From positions 5,828,001 to 5,892,000 of the forward strand of contig JBHGNT010000003.1 of the NCBI GenBank assembly GCA_043228905.1: a stretch of 64,000 bases of DNA, written 5' to 3'. Of the stretch, positions 1 through 9,716 are shown in pieces. Positions within the stretch are counted from its first letter, which is position 1, and every line of letters begins with the position of its first letter. This stretch comes from Azolla caroliniana (Eukaryota; Polypodiophyta). The notes beneath the pieces are model-generated. The model was not told the DNA's origin, searched no databases, and saw only the letters and a program-made list of their open reading frames with translations. The translations under genes and the position numbers were made by a program.

Positions 1-380
1 TGGGGTACTACTTTATTCCTAAACCCAAAACCACATATTTATAATTACGGTTTATGTAGTTTTACTCTACAATTTGAATATGGATACCAATTTTAGAACT
101 TTATATTGAACCAAGTCTTCAATTGTGCTCCATGATATGCAAATTGACACGAATGTGGAAACATATACAATTTAGTAATTGCTAGGTTTTTTTTGTTCTA
201 TATTTAACTATCAAGTCGCAAAAGGGGTATGCATGCATCATATATTTTCGATATCAGGCTAAAATAGGGTACTTTTCTACATCTAGCCAACTATGCCAAA
301 AGAGAATACGACATATTACCTGTTTCAAATGACCCGGTGTTTAAAAGTACAATGATAGAAATATAATTTCAACTAAATAG
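1..380. other. AT-rich non-coding stretch
   Basis: No open frame, motif or repeat boundary recognised. It lies left of the tRNA-like head and may belong to the repeat DNA that truncates the copia element to the right. Confidence 0.4.
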
Positions 381-445
381 CATGGCTTAATGGTAAGCCA
401 ATTGATTCCTTACTTGGAGGTGCAAGGTTCGAATCCTTACTTGCC
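381..445 (+). mobile_element. tRNA-like (SINE-type) Pol III promoter head
   Basis: An A-box-like block around 383-397 (TGGCTTAATGGTAAG) is followed about 43 bases later by a perfect B box, GGTTCGAATCC, at 426-436. This is the internal RNA polymerase III promoter layout of tRNAs and tRNA-derived SINEs. No cloverleaf with a paired acceptor stem is evident, so a functional tRNA gene is unlikely. A (TA)-rich tract follows directly. The SINE 3' end is not clear, so only the head is annotated. Confidence 0.4.
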
Positions 446-897
446 CTCCTTATATATGTATATATGTATATATATTTATTTATCTAGTCGCCGGTTCGTC
501 GGTTGCCGTCGGATCACCGGCTCCATCGCCGGTCCGGTTTTGGTTGGCCAAAACCCTTTACGAGTAGCTAGCCCACCTCCACTCTTACTTCAAGTTACCT
601 TGAACTCTCTATGCTCCACACATAGACACAAAGATAATATCTTTTGCTCCACCTTATATATTATGAGAGCCATATTTGTCGTGCCTATGTGGGATATCTC
701 ACAATTTTCTCTTTTCCTTTCACAAACTTTATACCCTCATATCTTGACATTTAGTTGTCTGTTTCTCGTGTAATAAAGTGCATTCGAAACCTCCATCATT
801 TTGTACTTAGATATTAAATTTATTTAAAATGTTATCTTCACAATTATTGTATTATGTGATTTATACTCGATTTTGTACGTTTTATGAGATTTTTACA
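446..897. other. Repeat-derived segment bordering the truncated copia element
   Basis: It holds a (TA) tract, a short CCGG-rich patch (about 488-545) and a downstream stretch with the phrase CTATGTGGGATA near 684. The same phrase and a similar CCGG-rich patch occur in the insertion at 1357-2690, suggesting the two are related repeats. The 127-codon frame at 390-773 has no recognisable protein features and I do not call it a gene. Confidence 0.3.
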
Positions 898-1356
898 CTA
901 TTGCCGAAAATCTTCACGACACCGGTTCATTAGGTAGACGGCCGTATTTGCCGCTTCGGCCCAATAGGACTTGGGCATATGCTTCTCGTTCATCATGGCC
1001 CGCGCTACTTCTAGGATGTGCCGATTTTTGCGCTTGGCTACTCCGTTTTGTTGCGGAGTGTGTCGGCAAGTGAATTCTCGCCGAATTCCTTCCTTTCGGA
1101 GATACGTCGTGAAATCGTCTGAGAAGTACTCCTTGCCGCCATCTGATCGAAGGCATCGTACATGTCGGCCCGTGGCTTTCTCGACTTCATTCTTGAAATT
1201 TTGGAAGTGTCCGAACACTTCGCTCTTTTGCCGCATCAGGTAGATCCATGTGTGCCTAGAAAAGTCATCGATGAAGAGCACGTTGTCGCGAAAATACGAC
1301 GAGGATACGTGAACTTTGAGGCAAGACCCCGGGGCCTCCGACCAGAGGATAATCAC
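898..1356 (-). pseudogene. Copia integrase catalytic core fragment
   Basis: The minus-strand frame encodes the retroviral-type integrase core of Ty1/copia. It starts near FIDDFSRHTWIYL, has the second acidic residue in RSDGGKEY and the third in the PQQNGVAKRKN region, and ends at YLMNRC. Compared with the sister element at 44 kb, it breaks immediately after MNRC, where unrelated sequence begins. The residues just before FIDD do not match the end of the upstream piece at 2699, because the insertion at 1357-2690 sits at that point. In an intact element this enzyme integrates retrotransposon cDNA. Here it is a fragment without RT or RNase H. Confidence 0.8.
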
Positions 1357-1514
1357 ATGTGTACGTTTATATTTTTAACAATTAACAAAAAGAAGAAATT
1401 TAATAATTTTCATTAACAAAGGAAAAAGAAATTACAATATGTCCCAAGATTGGGATTTAGAAGTTTTAGGTTTACTAAGATTAATAGAAAAGAAAAATTA
1501 GGGGTTTTGAGAGA

Positions 1515-1720
1515 TATGGCTTCCGTAGGGAAGATTAGGATTAGGTTATATGAGTATTATGGCTTCCGTAGGGAAGATTAGGGTTTTTGAGTGTTATGGC
1601 TTCCGTAGGGAAGATTAGGGTTTTTGAGTGTTATGGCTTCCGTAGGGAAGATTAGGATTAGGTTCTATGAGTATTATGGCTTCTGTAGGGAAGATCAGGG
1701 TTTTTGAGTGTTATCGCTTC
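1515..1720 (+). repeat. ~45-bp imperfect tandem repeat
   Basis: The core ATGGCTTCCGTAGGGAAGAT recurs five times, each followed by a variable tail (GGATTAGGTT or GGGTTTTTGAGTGTT). Unit length alternates between about 41 and 50 bases. The array ends with a degenerate copy at about 1715-1730. Confidence 0.8.
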
Positions 1721-2043
1721 CCTAAGATAAGAGAGTTGAGAAGGACAAGAAGAATTAAGATAATATGGAGAGTCCTCGTGTAGAAAAAAAAATGGAATAA
1801 AAATGGAGTTCTCTCTTGATCATAGCCTTTTCACTTTTTGTTGCATGGCCTCTACTTTTAGTTGCCTAGCTTTTTCTTTTGGTTGCATGTGACTGTCCAC
1901 ATGACCTTTACTTTTTCCATGCACTCCCTTCTTTAGTTGCTTGCGTCCACATGGCCTTTACTTTAGTTCTCTTCACTTTACTTTAGTTTGTTGCATGATC
2001 CAATCTTTCGTCCGTCCGCTTCCAACATCGTCCGGTAGCCGGT

Positions 2044-2396
2044 TCCATTTTGCTTGCCGGTCAGTTCCGATTCTTTGCTTGCTAGTTCCAGTTCCGGTTT
2101 GCTTGCCGGCCGGTTCCGGTTCCGGTTTTGCTTGCCAGCCAATTTTCGGTTTTGCTTGCCGACCGGTTCCGGTTTGCTTGCCGACCGGTTCCGGTTCCAA
2201 TTTTGCTTGCCGACCAGTTCTGGTTTGCTTGCCAGTTCCGGTTCCGGTTTACTTGCCGGTTTCGGTTCCGGTTTTGCTTGCCGGCCGGTTTCCGGTTTTG
2301 CTTGCCAGCCGGTTCCGGTTTGCTTGCCAGTTCCGGTTCGGGTTTTGCTTGCCAGCCCCATTTTCCGGTTTTGCTTGCCGTCCGGTTCCGGTTTTA
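2044..2396 (+). repeat. CCGGTT/TTGCTTGCC minisatellite
   Basis: More than a dozen degenerate units built from the alternating words TTGCTTGCC and GGTTCCGGTT, with a unit size of roughly 20-28 bases. It is much more GC-rich than the surroundings. All the long frames here (for example 1941-2561 on + and 1978-2361 on -) translate into Phe/Cys/Leu/Pro or Lys/Pro/Glu repeats and are by-products of the array. Confidence 0.85.
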
Positions 2397-2698
2397 AGGA
2401 ATTTGGCCACCATCATCTATCAAGACAAGGTGGCCAAAGTGCTCTTTGCACAAATGAAGAATGAGGGAGCTCAAGGTGCTTATATAGCCAGGGCCTTAAG
2501 TTTCCTATCTATGTGGGATAGTTTTAATTTTCCTATCTTCTCAAACTTTATTTTCACATAACTTGATACGTATTTCTCCATTTTGTATATAGTAAAATAC
2601 GTTTTGAAGCTCTTGAGTATATCCATCTTTCTATAGTAAGATACTAATCTAATCTATAATAATTATTTCATTATTTTTTTTACATAGTGTGTGAAGAT

Positions 2699-4381
2699 TC
2701 ACACGACAACGTAATAGCGGCATCCACCGAATGTCGCCATTTGAGCCGAACCCCATACATCGGAATGAATTACGTCGAGTACGCCTTTGCTCACATTCAG
2801 CTCCTTCGGAAATGGGTGTCGGTGTTGCTTGCCGAATTGGCACGCTTCGCATACACCTTCAATCTCCTTCTCTTTGAATGTCGAGAGTCCGATGACGACT
2901 CCTTTCGATTTCATTGCTTTGAGTTTGTTGAGATTGATGTGGCCGATTCGCTTATGCCATAGCTCTATGTCGGAGTCGGCTTTCGTGCTTTTCGCGAACA
3001 TGGCAGATTTCATCTCGTGCGAATCGAGAATGAAAATCCGGCCCTCTCTTCTTCCACGTGCGATGATTCGGCCTTCTTTTTCGATGAAGCACCCTTCTTG
3101 GTCGAATCGTACTTGCATCCCTTGCTCAACCATTTGGTCAACCGAGACCAAATTCTTTGTGATGGTGGGTCCATGCAAGACATTTTTAATGTATGTTTGC
3201 TTACCTCTTTCGCCGAACGGAACGTTGCCGATGTGTCGAATCGGGTGCGTAATGTCATCTCCGGTTTCGACATAACCGGGTCGCTCCGGCTCTCGAAGTT
3301 CGAGAAACCATTCTTTGTGGGATGTCATATGGTTTGAGGCTCCGGAGTCAACAAACCATACGTCTTCCGGACCGGAGGCACTAGTTGAGGTAGCGGCCAA
3401 CATAGAGTTTGCTCTATGTTTCATCATGAACATTCCGCCACGGTCGGAGTTGTGCGCATACATTCCGCCACGATCTTCGTAGTCGGAGTTGTGTGTGTAA
3501 TTCGTGAGTTGTCGGCTTGTGGAAGCCGATTCACGCATCTTCTTTCGGCACTCTTCTTCATGATGGCCGAGCTTTCCGCAATATCCACATTCGGTTGTGT
3601 TTTGACGGCTCGGGACTGAGTGGAAGCTCCCCCTTCTTGCGAAGGTTCCTCGTTGGCCTCCGTTTTGTGGCCGAAATTGGGAGTTGGTGTCGTAGCTCGG
3701 ACCTCGTCCGCCTTGTCCTTGGCCGAATCGGCCTCTCGCTCGTCCGCGTCCTCTTCCTCCATTAGAGTGCGTGTAGAGCATGTGACCTTCCGACTCATTG
3801 CTCCTTGTACGCACGTGGTTTTCTTCGACCAATAGCATTGATTGGAGCTCGAAGAAGGAGGGAGATTTCTCCCGTGCTAGAATGGCGGTTCGCATCGCGC
3901 CGAACCGTGGTGCGAGACCGCCGAGGCATATTTGCACCATCTCATCATCATCTATACTTACGCTTATTGAGTCGAGCGAGTCGCAAAGCTCCTTGATCTT
4001 CAAGGTGTATGTTGTGATGGACATGTTCCTTTGCTTAATGTTGTTCAACTCTTGGCGGAGTTGAAGCTTCCTCGCGATTGTGTTGGCGGCGAAAATCTTT
4101 CGTAGATTTTCCCACGTTTCCTTCGGCGTCTTGGCTTCTCGAATGTAGCCGAGCATGTGGTCGTGAACACATGTTGCCAAAAAATACATCACGCGGCTTG
4201 CGGCTTGCTCCCATGTCACGTATCCGGGAGCCGCTTCGGCGGGTCGGTCTTCATGCGCTCCTTTGATGTAGCTCCAATAGCCTTGTCCGACAAGGTATTG
4301 ATGCATCTTGTACTCCCAAGATGCGAAGTTCTTTCGATCCAACTTCTCGGTAGGGAGAGCGCTCCCCATTTGAGTATTCAT
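2699..4381 (-). CDS. Copia gag-protease-integrase polyprotein (C-terminally truncated)
   Basis: A 560-codon open frame starting with MNTQMGSALPTEKL. Domains in order: Gag (about 1-200, UBN2/gag-polypeptide type); Gly/Arg-rich linker (about 208-250); CCHC zinc knuckle CGYCGKLGHHEEEC (about 265-278); aspartic protease with VWFVDSGASNHM (about 341-352); GAG-pre-integrase domain with the integrase zinc finger (WHKRIGH ... CEACQFGK, about 474-520); and the first core Asp in HSDVWG (about 543). The frame ends just after RYYVV, where the 1.3-kb insertion begins. It is remarkably intact compared with the copy at 44-46 kb. In an intact element it would make the virus-like particle, mature the polyprotein and begin the integrase. 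Confidence 0.9.
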   Translation of the reverse strand: MNTQMGSALPTEKLDRKNFASWEYKMHQYLVGQGYWSYIKGAHEDRPAEAAPGYVTWEQAASRVMYFLATCVHDHMLGYIREAKTPKETWENLRKIFAANTIARKLQLRQELNNIKQRNMSITTYTLKIKELCDSLDSISVSIDDDEMVQICLGGLAPRFGAMRTAILAREKSPSFFELQSMLLVEENHVRTRSNESEGHMLYTHSNGGRGRGRARGRFGQGQGGRGPSYDTNSQFRPQNGGQRGTFARRGSFHSVPSRQNTTECGYCGKLGHHEEECRKKMRESASTSRQLTNYTHNSDYEDRGGMYAHNSDRGGMFMMKHRANSMLAATSTSASGPEDVWFVDSGASNHMTSHKEWFLELREPERPGYVETGDDITHPIRHIGNVPFGERGKQTYIKNVLHGPTITKNLVSVDQMVEQGMQVRFDQEGCFIEKEGRIIARGRREGRIFILDSHEMKSAMFAKSTKADSDIELWHKRIGHINLNKLKAMKSKGVVIGLSTFKEKEIEGVCEACQFGKQHRHPFPKELNVSKGVLDVIHSDVWGSAQMATFGGCRYYVVV

Positions 4382-4528
4382 TATGTCGATTCTTCTTCTT
4401 CTTCTTCTCTCTTCGAATGCGAGCTATGTAGCGAAGCTACGATAGCTATGAGCCGGTTCTTGGTCATCGGCGTAGATCACAACGCACAATCACGATGAGG
4501 TGAATGGGCTAGATCGAGCTACCAAATC

Positions 4529-4540
4529 GCTCTGATACCA
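4529..4540 (-). other. Copia primer binding site (initiator tRNA-Met)
   Basis: On the minus strand TGGTATCAGAGC directly follows the LTR and complements the 3' end of plant initiator tRNA-Met, the usual primer of Ty1/copia reverse transcription. It fixes the inner edge of the LTR. Confidence 0.9.
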
Positions 4541-4927
4541 TGTAAAGAATCAAGAGATTGATTCTTTGAAGCGGAAGTGATATGAGTTATGTGTGTGTAT
4601 GAGAGAGAGAGAGAGAGAGAGTGAGAGTGAGAGAGACAAGGAATACGCAAGGTAAAAGTTTATTGACAAAGGAGAAAGACCCAACTTATACAAGGTGGGA
4701 GGAGGGTGCTTTATGTAGTCACCCACTCTCTTCATTAACTACAAGGCTCATGGAGAATGGGGAATGTGAAAGCTCATAAGTTATGTGTCATAGAATATGA
4801 TTCTATGACTCATACTAAATGCTAGAATACAAAGAGGTGACATAATGGTGACTCTTGACCATTGAGGTGTCTCTTCACTCTCAAGGTGAGTTCACACACT
4901 AGACCAAGTTGAGCTTGATTCTCAACA
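4541..4927 (-). repeat. 5' LTR of copia element 1
   Basis: 387 bp; on the minus strand it begins TGTTGAGAATCAAGC and ends TCTTTACA next to the PBS, with standard TG...CA ends. It carries a (GA)n tract about 60 bp from its inner edge, as do the LTRs of the second element. Confidence 0.85.
4601..4638 (+). repeat. (GA)n microsatellite inside the LTR
   Basis: An uninterrupted GA run of about 20 bases, then GTGAGAGTGAGAGAGA. The same position in the LTR at 41635-42030 also holds a GA tract. Confidence 0.9.
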
Positions 4928-5642
4928 CATACATACACCTTTACACTATTACATAGATATTCACACATACAAACAAATAAAGACATTCATAAATATACAC
5001 AAGCTCGGATACGTACACACATGTTCGCACATAGCCATTTAACTAACATCGGTACAAGGACATGAAAGTAAGGGGTTGGTATAGAGTCGATTGTACCTCC
5101 CTAGGTAACTAGCACACATACAACTGGAAATTAAGATGAACATCGTAATCGACAACTCCTCTATCAAAACCCATCAAGATTGGTTTAAGTTCCTGATGGT
5201 TCCGCTCACATTTCACTACACGCATTGTTGCATAAATGCACGTGCGTGTGCTACTCGACCAAGACCATGAGGGACCTGAACCAAGGAGGACGTTGTACAA
5301 TGTGAGAGGAATCCTCCAACTTCTCTTCCGACTTCCTTGTGTGTTAATCTCTTTCTTATAGTGTTATGTAGATTGAGTCAGGGTTTCGTTAGGCTTGTGG
5401 CTCAAAAAATCAAGGATTGGAGTGAGACGAATGTTGTAGGAGGTGAATGCTCAATGTTCCAAGGAGGGCAAACACTCAATGTTCCAAGGAGGCGAACATT
5501 GTCGCAAAGTTACACGCACGTGTGTGAAATGTGAGTAGGACTATCAATGATTTGAACCAGAGAGGATGGGTTTGTGCATGTGGTTTTGTTTGAGTGGGTT
5601 TTATAAAATTTATCCACATATAAAATTTATCCACACCTTCGA
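4928..5642. other. Non-coding stretch
   Basis: No supported gene. Short frames such as 5109-5300 (-) and 5337-5534 (+) show no recognisable motif. A 13-base word, CAATGTTCCAAGG, is duplicated near 5452 and 5479. Confidence 0.4.
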
Positions 5643-6193
5643 TGAGCCCACAGGCTATCGGTATTAAGGGGTCGTGTTACGTGGAGGCCTCTTCTACACC
5701 GAGAAGACATTATGGGAACGAGGAGCGTACACGGGCTACCACCCGTTAGACGTAGACGTAGCTCGGTTTACGAGTACGGAGAGAATACATAGATGAAGGA
5801 ACAGTAAGAGCGAGATTTATATTAAATGAGAAAGCTCACAGTGATTACAGTACACGGCTCTCGGCCGGAAACAATTTTGTGCAAAGCTCCATGCTATGAT
5901 ATTAATCCTGCTAAATAATCTATGTCTCCCCCTCTCGAGGTATGCAGATCTCGGTTTATATAGTTTTCTTCCTTAGACAGAGCCGAGCCATCGGCTGATT
6001 GTGAGGGCTCAAAACTCAACTATTTTAGTTCTACCTATTTCCTCACCTACTTTTCTACCTACCGGCGAGTTTACATATTTTGTATTTATATTTCTGGCCT
6101 ATGGACAACAGTTACCCTACTTGTAAATATAAGGCTTAAAAATCTAAAGGTCAATGTTCGAAACTTATCTTCCACAATGTTAAATATCCAACA
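5643..6193 (-). repeat. Probable solo LTR (minus orientation)
   Basis: On the minus strand it starts TGTTGGATATTTAACA at 6193, has a TATA box (CTATATAAACC) near 5960 about 230 bp in, and an AATATAAAT signal near 5820. It could end at ...GGGCTCA (5643), flanked by TTCGA and CTCGA, a 4/5 match. The U3-TATA-R/U5 layout fits an LTR. The left boundary is uncertain and no internal domains are attached. Confidence 0.4.
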
Positions 6194-6914
6194 CTCGAGC
6201 CCACGACAACAAGAGATACCGAGCTCAACAAACTATAGAAAAGGGGGGACAGAGTTAACCCAAATAAGAAGCATTGTAGCCAACAGGCAACCTAGTGTGA
6301 AAGGAACCCATGAACCTTGTAAACGACTATAAAAGCTCTAACTTCTCACCCAATGATCAAAATCATGTAACGAAATATCCGCCACAAACCTCACGATGAA
6401 CTCTTCCTAATGACCATGTGAGTTTCACAAAATGGTAATTTGAGGACTCGTCTTTTCACAAATCTTGCTACAAATCGTGTAACTTTCACGCTCTAAACTC
6501 GATTTTTTTTTGACATGATCCTTTTTCAATCATCCGTAGCACTAGTTAATAGATTAAAACTTTAATTTTAAATGGGTATAAAACGAAATACATAAAATGA
6601 TTAATCCAAATAATATACAACGAGATTATAGATATTGACAGGTACGAGCATTAGGAGGAGGGGATGAGTTTGGTGATAAAAGCACAAGAGGTTATTTTTT
6701 CCTCTATCGGCAATATCCACTCAACTCCTATTAATGCCAAATCTCAAGTTGTGTTGGAATTAGTCAGTCCAATAATTGTTTGGATTCAATGGAAACAACA
6801 GTGTAAATGGGTCTTCTCCAACTAAACCGCGCATCTACTAATGTTAATGCAAGAGATATGAAGTGAAGTTGTAACCACTGTAAAGAACCAATACGATGGC
6901 CTCAAGGGTGAGTC
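6194..6914. other. Non-coding stretch
   Basis: No gene or repeat recognised. The right end may include eroded 5' parts of the LINE fragment that follows. Confidence 0.35.
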
Positions 6915-7089
6915 TGATGGAGTTGAAAGACAACGAGTGGCCTTCATCCAACAATGGTTGTCCACTTCCTTTCTTGTGTCAGTGGGCATCCACATAAGAT
7001 GGAACTATGATGTCCCCACAGGGATTTGTATATAATACTCTCATCGGTAAAATTTTATAACTAATGGAAGGAGATTTTTTTGGAAAAAA
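6915..7089 (+). mobile_element. LINE 3'-terminal remnant (ORF2 end and tail)
   Basis: The frame starting at 6915 reads ...WLSTSF...IRWNYDVPTGI and stops, resembling the ORF2 C-termini of the LINEs at 35857-38513 (ILWKYEVPKWLFPP) and 61551-62107 (PPQWLFPP). It is followed by ACTAATGGAAGGAGA and TTTTTTTGGAAAAAAAA, the same 3' tail seen in those copies. Heavily eroded; the left end was not located. Confidence 0.5.
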
Positions 7090-8290
7090 AAGATAGATTG
7101 ATAAAGAAGTTAAAGATGTAGATTTGTTGCAAAGCATCAAAGGGCTATGCTCGAGTTTTTGTTTAGAAGACTAGTGAAACAACTTTGTTGCCTCTTGTTG
7201 TCGGTGGTCTCTAACGCCCTCTTGTTTTTCTACTCTAAGCTCATTCACGATTTCCGCATCTCCTCCACCTTCATCCAAAATTCCGACCCCCCCAAAAATG
7301 AGCTATTGCCCTCCTTTTATCGGCCTTTGGAGTTCTTCATGCAAATAAAAATAGTAACTGTCTTTTATAGCATACAGCTCACATGCAATCCCTTTCCTTG
7401 AGCACTTGGTGTGAGCAAAATGTAGATTTCCACGTCCATTCATTTGCATTAATCTTGTTCATCCCATCAACATCCACTTGACCTCAGTTTAAACATGGCT
7501 CTTTCACTCCTAATATAAGCTCTTATCGATTGAGATACATCATTTCGTTGTCTTTGATTTCATCTTGTCTTATGACATTGTTTTCGTATTTCCGCCCTAT
7601 CCTCCAATCTTTTATATATCTTTAGTTCGATTCATTTCCTTATGTGCACTCCCAATACAACGCGCCAATGAGGTGAAGATTCAGCCCTCTTGTGGGTTCA
7701 ACCACCAACCACTACAACTTTCTTCTTGCCTTCCCCTCTCTCTCACTCTATCACAAATGCACTTCGCAGTGAATAATCACAAGATTAACTTTAATACACT
7801 TTGGTTAATACAATTTACTCTAGATTACGACCTATATTGAAATTGATTACACATGAAAGCCCTTTATACATTAAGGTTTACAAAATAATCAAAATGATAT
7901 GTACAATGGTGGTAACGAATACAACGAAATAGTCTTAGTTGGCCTAATGGTGCAGTTCCAAGGTTTGTTGTGTTGAAGTCTTGCCTGCGTTCAAAGACGA
8001 TGACCTTTGAGTTAAAGCAATGTTCACAGGCCACTTGAGCTTTGACAATTGTGAGATGTGCTTTCCACAAAAAGGGGAGCATGGAGGATAGATAACCGAC
8101 CACTCTCACACGTATCCTCTGCCTAACCTTGAGCTTCGAGAAATAAGAGGAAGAACCCTAAACTCGCGTAAAAGAGTGAGAAGAAAACCTAAAAGTCAAA
8201 GTAGCAAGTAAGAATAGTGAGAAGAAGAAGAAACCTTACAAAAGCTTAATGGGCCACTCCAAAACTCAAAATGAGAAACTCGAATTAAAC
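7090..8290. other. Non-coding stretch
   Basis: Frames at 7147-7401 and 7565-7840 (+) and 7864-8109 (-) have no recognisable domain and no convincing gene context. Nothing else was found. Confidence 0.4.
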
Positions 8291-8457
8291 CCTATTCTAC
8301 TTTTTTTTATAGACAAAGAGGCGCCTACTGTTTAGCATTAAATGCTTATCTAGTAATCTACCCTATTCTACTTTTTTTTATAGACAAAGAGGCGCCTATT
8401 GTTTAGCATTAAATGCTTATCTAGTAATCTACCCTATTCTCCTCTTTTTATAGACAA
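8291..8457 (+). repeat. 71-bp tandem duplication
   Basis: Copy 1 (8291-8361) and copy 2 (8362-8432) begin CCTATTCTAC, contain AGGCGCCTA and TTAGCATTAAATGC, and differ at about two positions. A third, partial copy follows (8433-8457). Confidence 0.9.
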
Positions 8458-8829
8458 TATTTTAGCGAAACGGATATTCTACAAGACGTTTGAGAATATT
8501 TACCATAAACACAATGCTCAAAATCAGCATAGCAAAGACACGGCAAGTAACTCTAATTAGAAAACACTTTCACTCCAAATTGACGCATATGTCCCAACCA
8601 ACCATGCCATAAACAGACACCTGGCTTACTTGATTATGGCAATAACATGGTGACATTAGATATATGGAGAGGATACAATGTACACTTTTATAATCCCTAG
8701 CAATAACTTAAGATCCCTTACACATAGATCTTCTATTTTCCATCACTAAAGTGGTGTGAAACCCATCGTCCTCTAGTTACCCTATGCTAATCAAGCTCTT
8801 CTTGGGCCGAGGTAAATGCCTTATATGTC

Positions 8830-9620
8830 TAAGTGTGAAGATAGAACCATTTGAAATTACAATTACACAATGTCAATGTCCCCAATGTTACATGTAGAGT
8901 TGTCCCCGAGATGGACAACACCATGTTGACCAATGACCCACTGATGATGAGGGGTGAAACAAAAAGAAACTCATGAATCAAGATTCCAAGTGTGCATGTC
9001 ACCATCAATATTTGCAAGTAAAGCATGTGGATGAAAGCATGAAGAGACAAAGAGTACATCATTCCCATTGTCATTGTCATGAGTGACTACATTCACCCCA
9101 TCAATTTTAGCAATGCTCTTCTTATGTTGCCCCTCTTTCATCTCTTCTTCACTATCACTTGTCTTCTTTTCCTTTTCTCCCTCCTTACATTTGTAACAAT
9201 CATGTTTCAAGTGACCCTTCTAGCCACAATGATGGTGTTCTTCATCTTTACTAGATTTGCCTCTCTGGTGTGATCTATCCCCAGTATGCAAAGCAATGGA
9301 GGACTTACTAGATGCATTGTCTACCAATTCATTTCTTCCATGAGTATAGAACTCTCTATATGAGCATATAAAAGTGGCGTATTTGACTTGCTCAAGCAAT
9401 CTTGAAGATATTCCATATCTTTAACAAAGTGCAAAGTGGATATGCCTAAAACTCATCGTCGATAATACATTTCAAGGCATCAACTATTTGAAAATAGAAT
9501 TAGACTCACTCAAGTGAGTTAGCATGGGTGTGCCCTCTTTCATGCTCAAATCCATAAGCTTTTCCAAAACCCAAATTTGATTCTTGCCATGGCCCAAAAC
9601 TCATTTCATAAATTGTATTT
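8830..9620 (-). pseudogene. Degenerate copia gag with zinc knuckle (second family)
   Basis: Minus-strand reading in shifting frames gives gag-like MDLSMKEGTPMLTHL (near 9560-9515), then HHHCG-stop-KGHLKHDCYKCK (near 9240-9190), the decayed CCHC knuckle, then an acidic/Lys linker and NGNDVLFVSS (near 9070-9050) as found just before the copia protease. There are several stops and frameshifts, and the protease Asp-Ser-Gly is not intact. The sequence differs from the gag of the elements at 4 kb and 45 kb, so this is another copia lineage. Confidence 0.6.
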
Positions 9621-9690
9621 AGCCTCTTGGTATAAAAGAACTCTCTATGTCTCTCAAACCATTCACCTTGTGGTGACCTTGAGTGAGTTT

Positions 9691-9716
9691 AGAGAGAGAG
9701 AGAGAGAGAGAGAGAG
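9691..9716 (+). repeat. (GA)n microsatellite
   Basis: About 13 uninterrupted AG units. Confidence 0.95.

Larger units (their letters stand above)
1357..2690. mobile_element. 1.3-kb repeat-rich insertion inside copia integrase
   Basis: This block separates two parts of one copia integrase and so must be a later insertion. It contains an imperfect ~45-bp tandem array (1515-1720), a CCGGTT/TTGCTTGCC minisatellite (2044-2396), and an LTR-like downstream part with a TATA-like TTATATAG near 2479 and CTATGTGGGATA near 2509. It has no credible protein. Precise ends and target duplication could not be fixed. A non-autonomous LTR element or the remnant of one is the likeliest reading, but this is inference. 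Confidence 0.45.
898..4927 (-). mobile_element. Ty1/copia retrotransposon 1, truncated and interrupted
   Basis: Read on the minus strand the order is LTR (4927-4541), primer binding site (4540-4529), gag-protease-integrase frame (4381-2699), a 1.3-kb insertion (2690-1357), and the integrase core (about 1280-915), where the element stops. RT, RNase H and the second LTR are missing from this window. LTR ends, PBS and Gag resemble the element at 41635-48488, so both belong to one family. The LTR is followed by CATAC (4928-4932), but no partner copy exists on the truncated side, so no target duplication can be confirmed. Confidence 0.85.

Noticed and set aside
381-445. Functional tRNA gene
   Set aside because: B box and A-box-like element are present, but no paired acceptor or anticodon stems could be drawn.
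971-1416. Plus-strand frames over the copia integrase
   Set aside because: Antisense shadows of the integrase fragment, which has clear family motifs on the minus strand.
1941-2561. 206-codon frame with Phe/Cys/Leu/Pro repeats and opposing Lys/Pro-rich frames
   Set aside because: Product of the CCGGTT/TTGCTTGCC minisatellite; no domain, and frames are equally open on both strands.
2787-4498. Several plus-strand frames of 60-160 codons
   Set aside because: Antisense shadows of the intact copia gag-protease-integrase frame.
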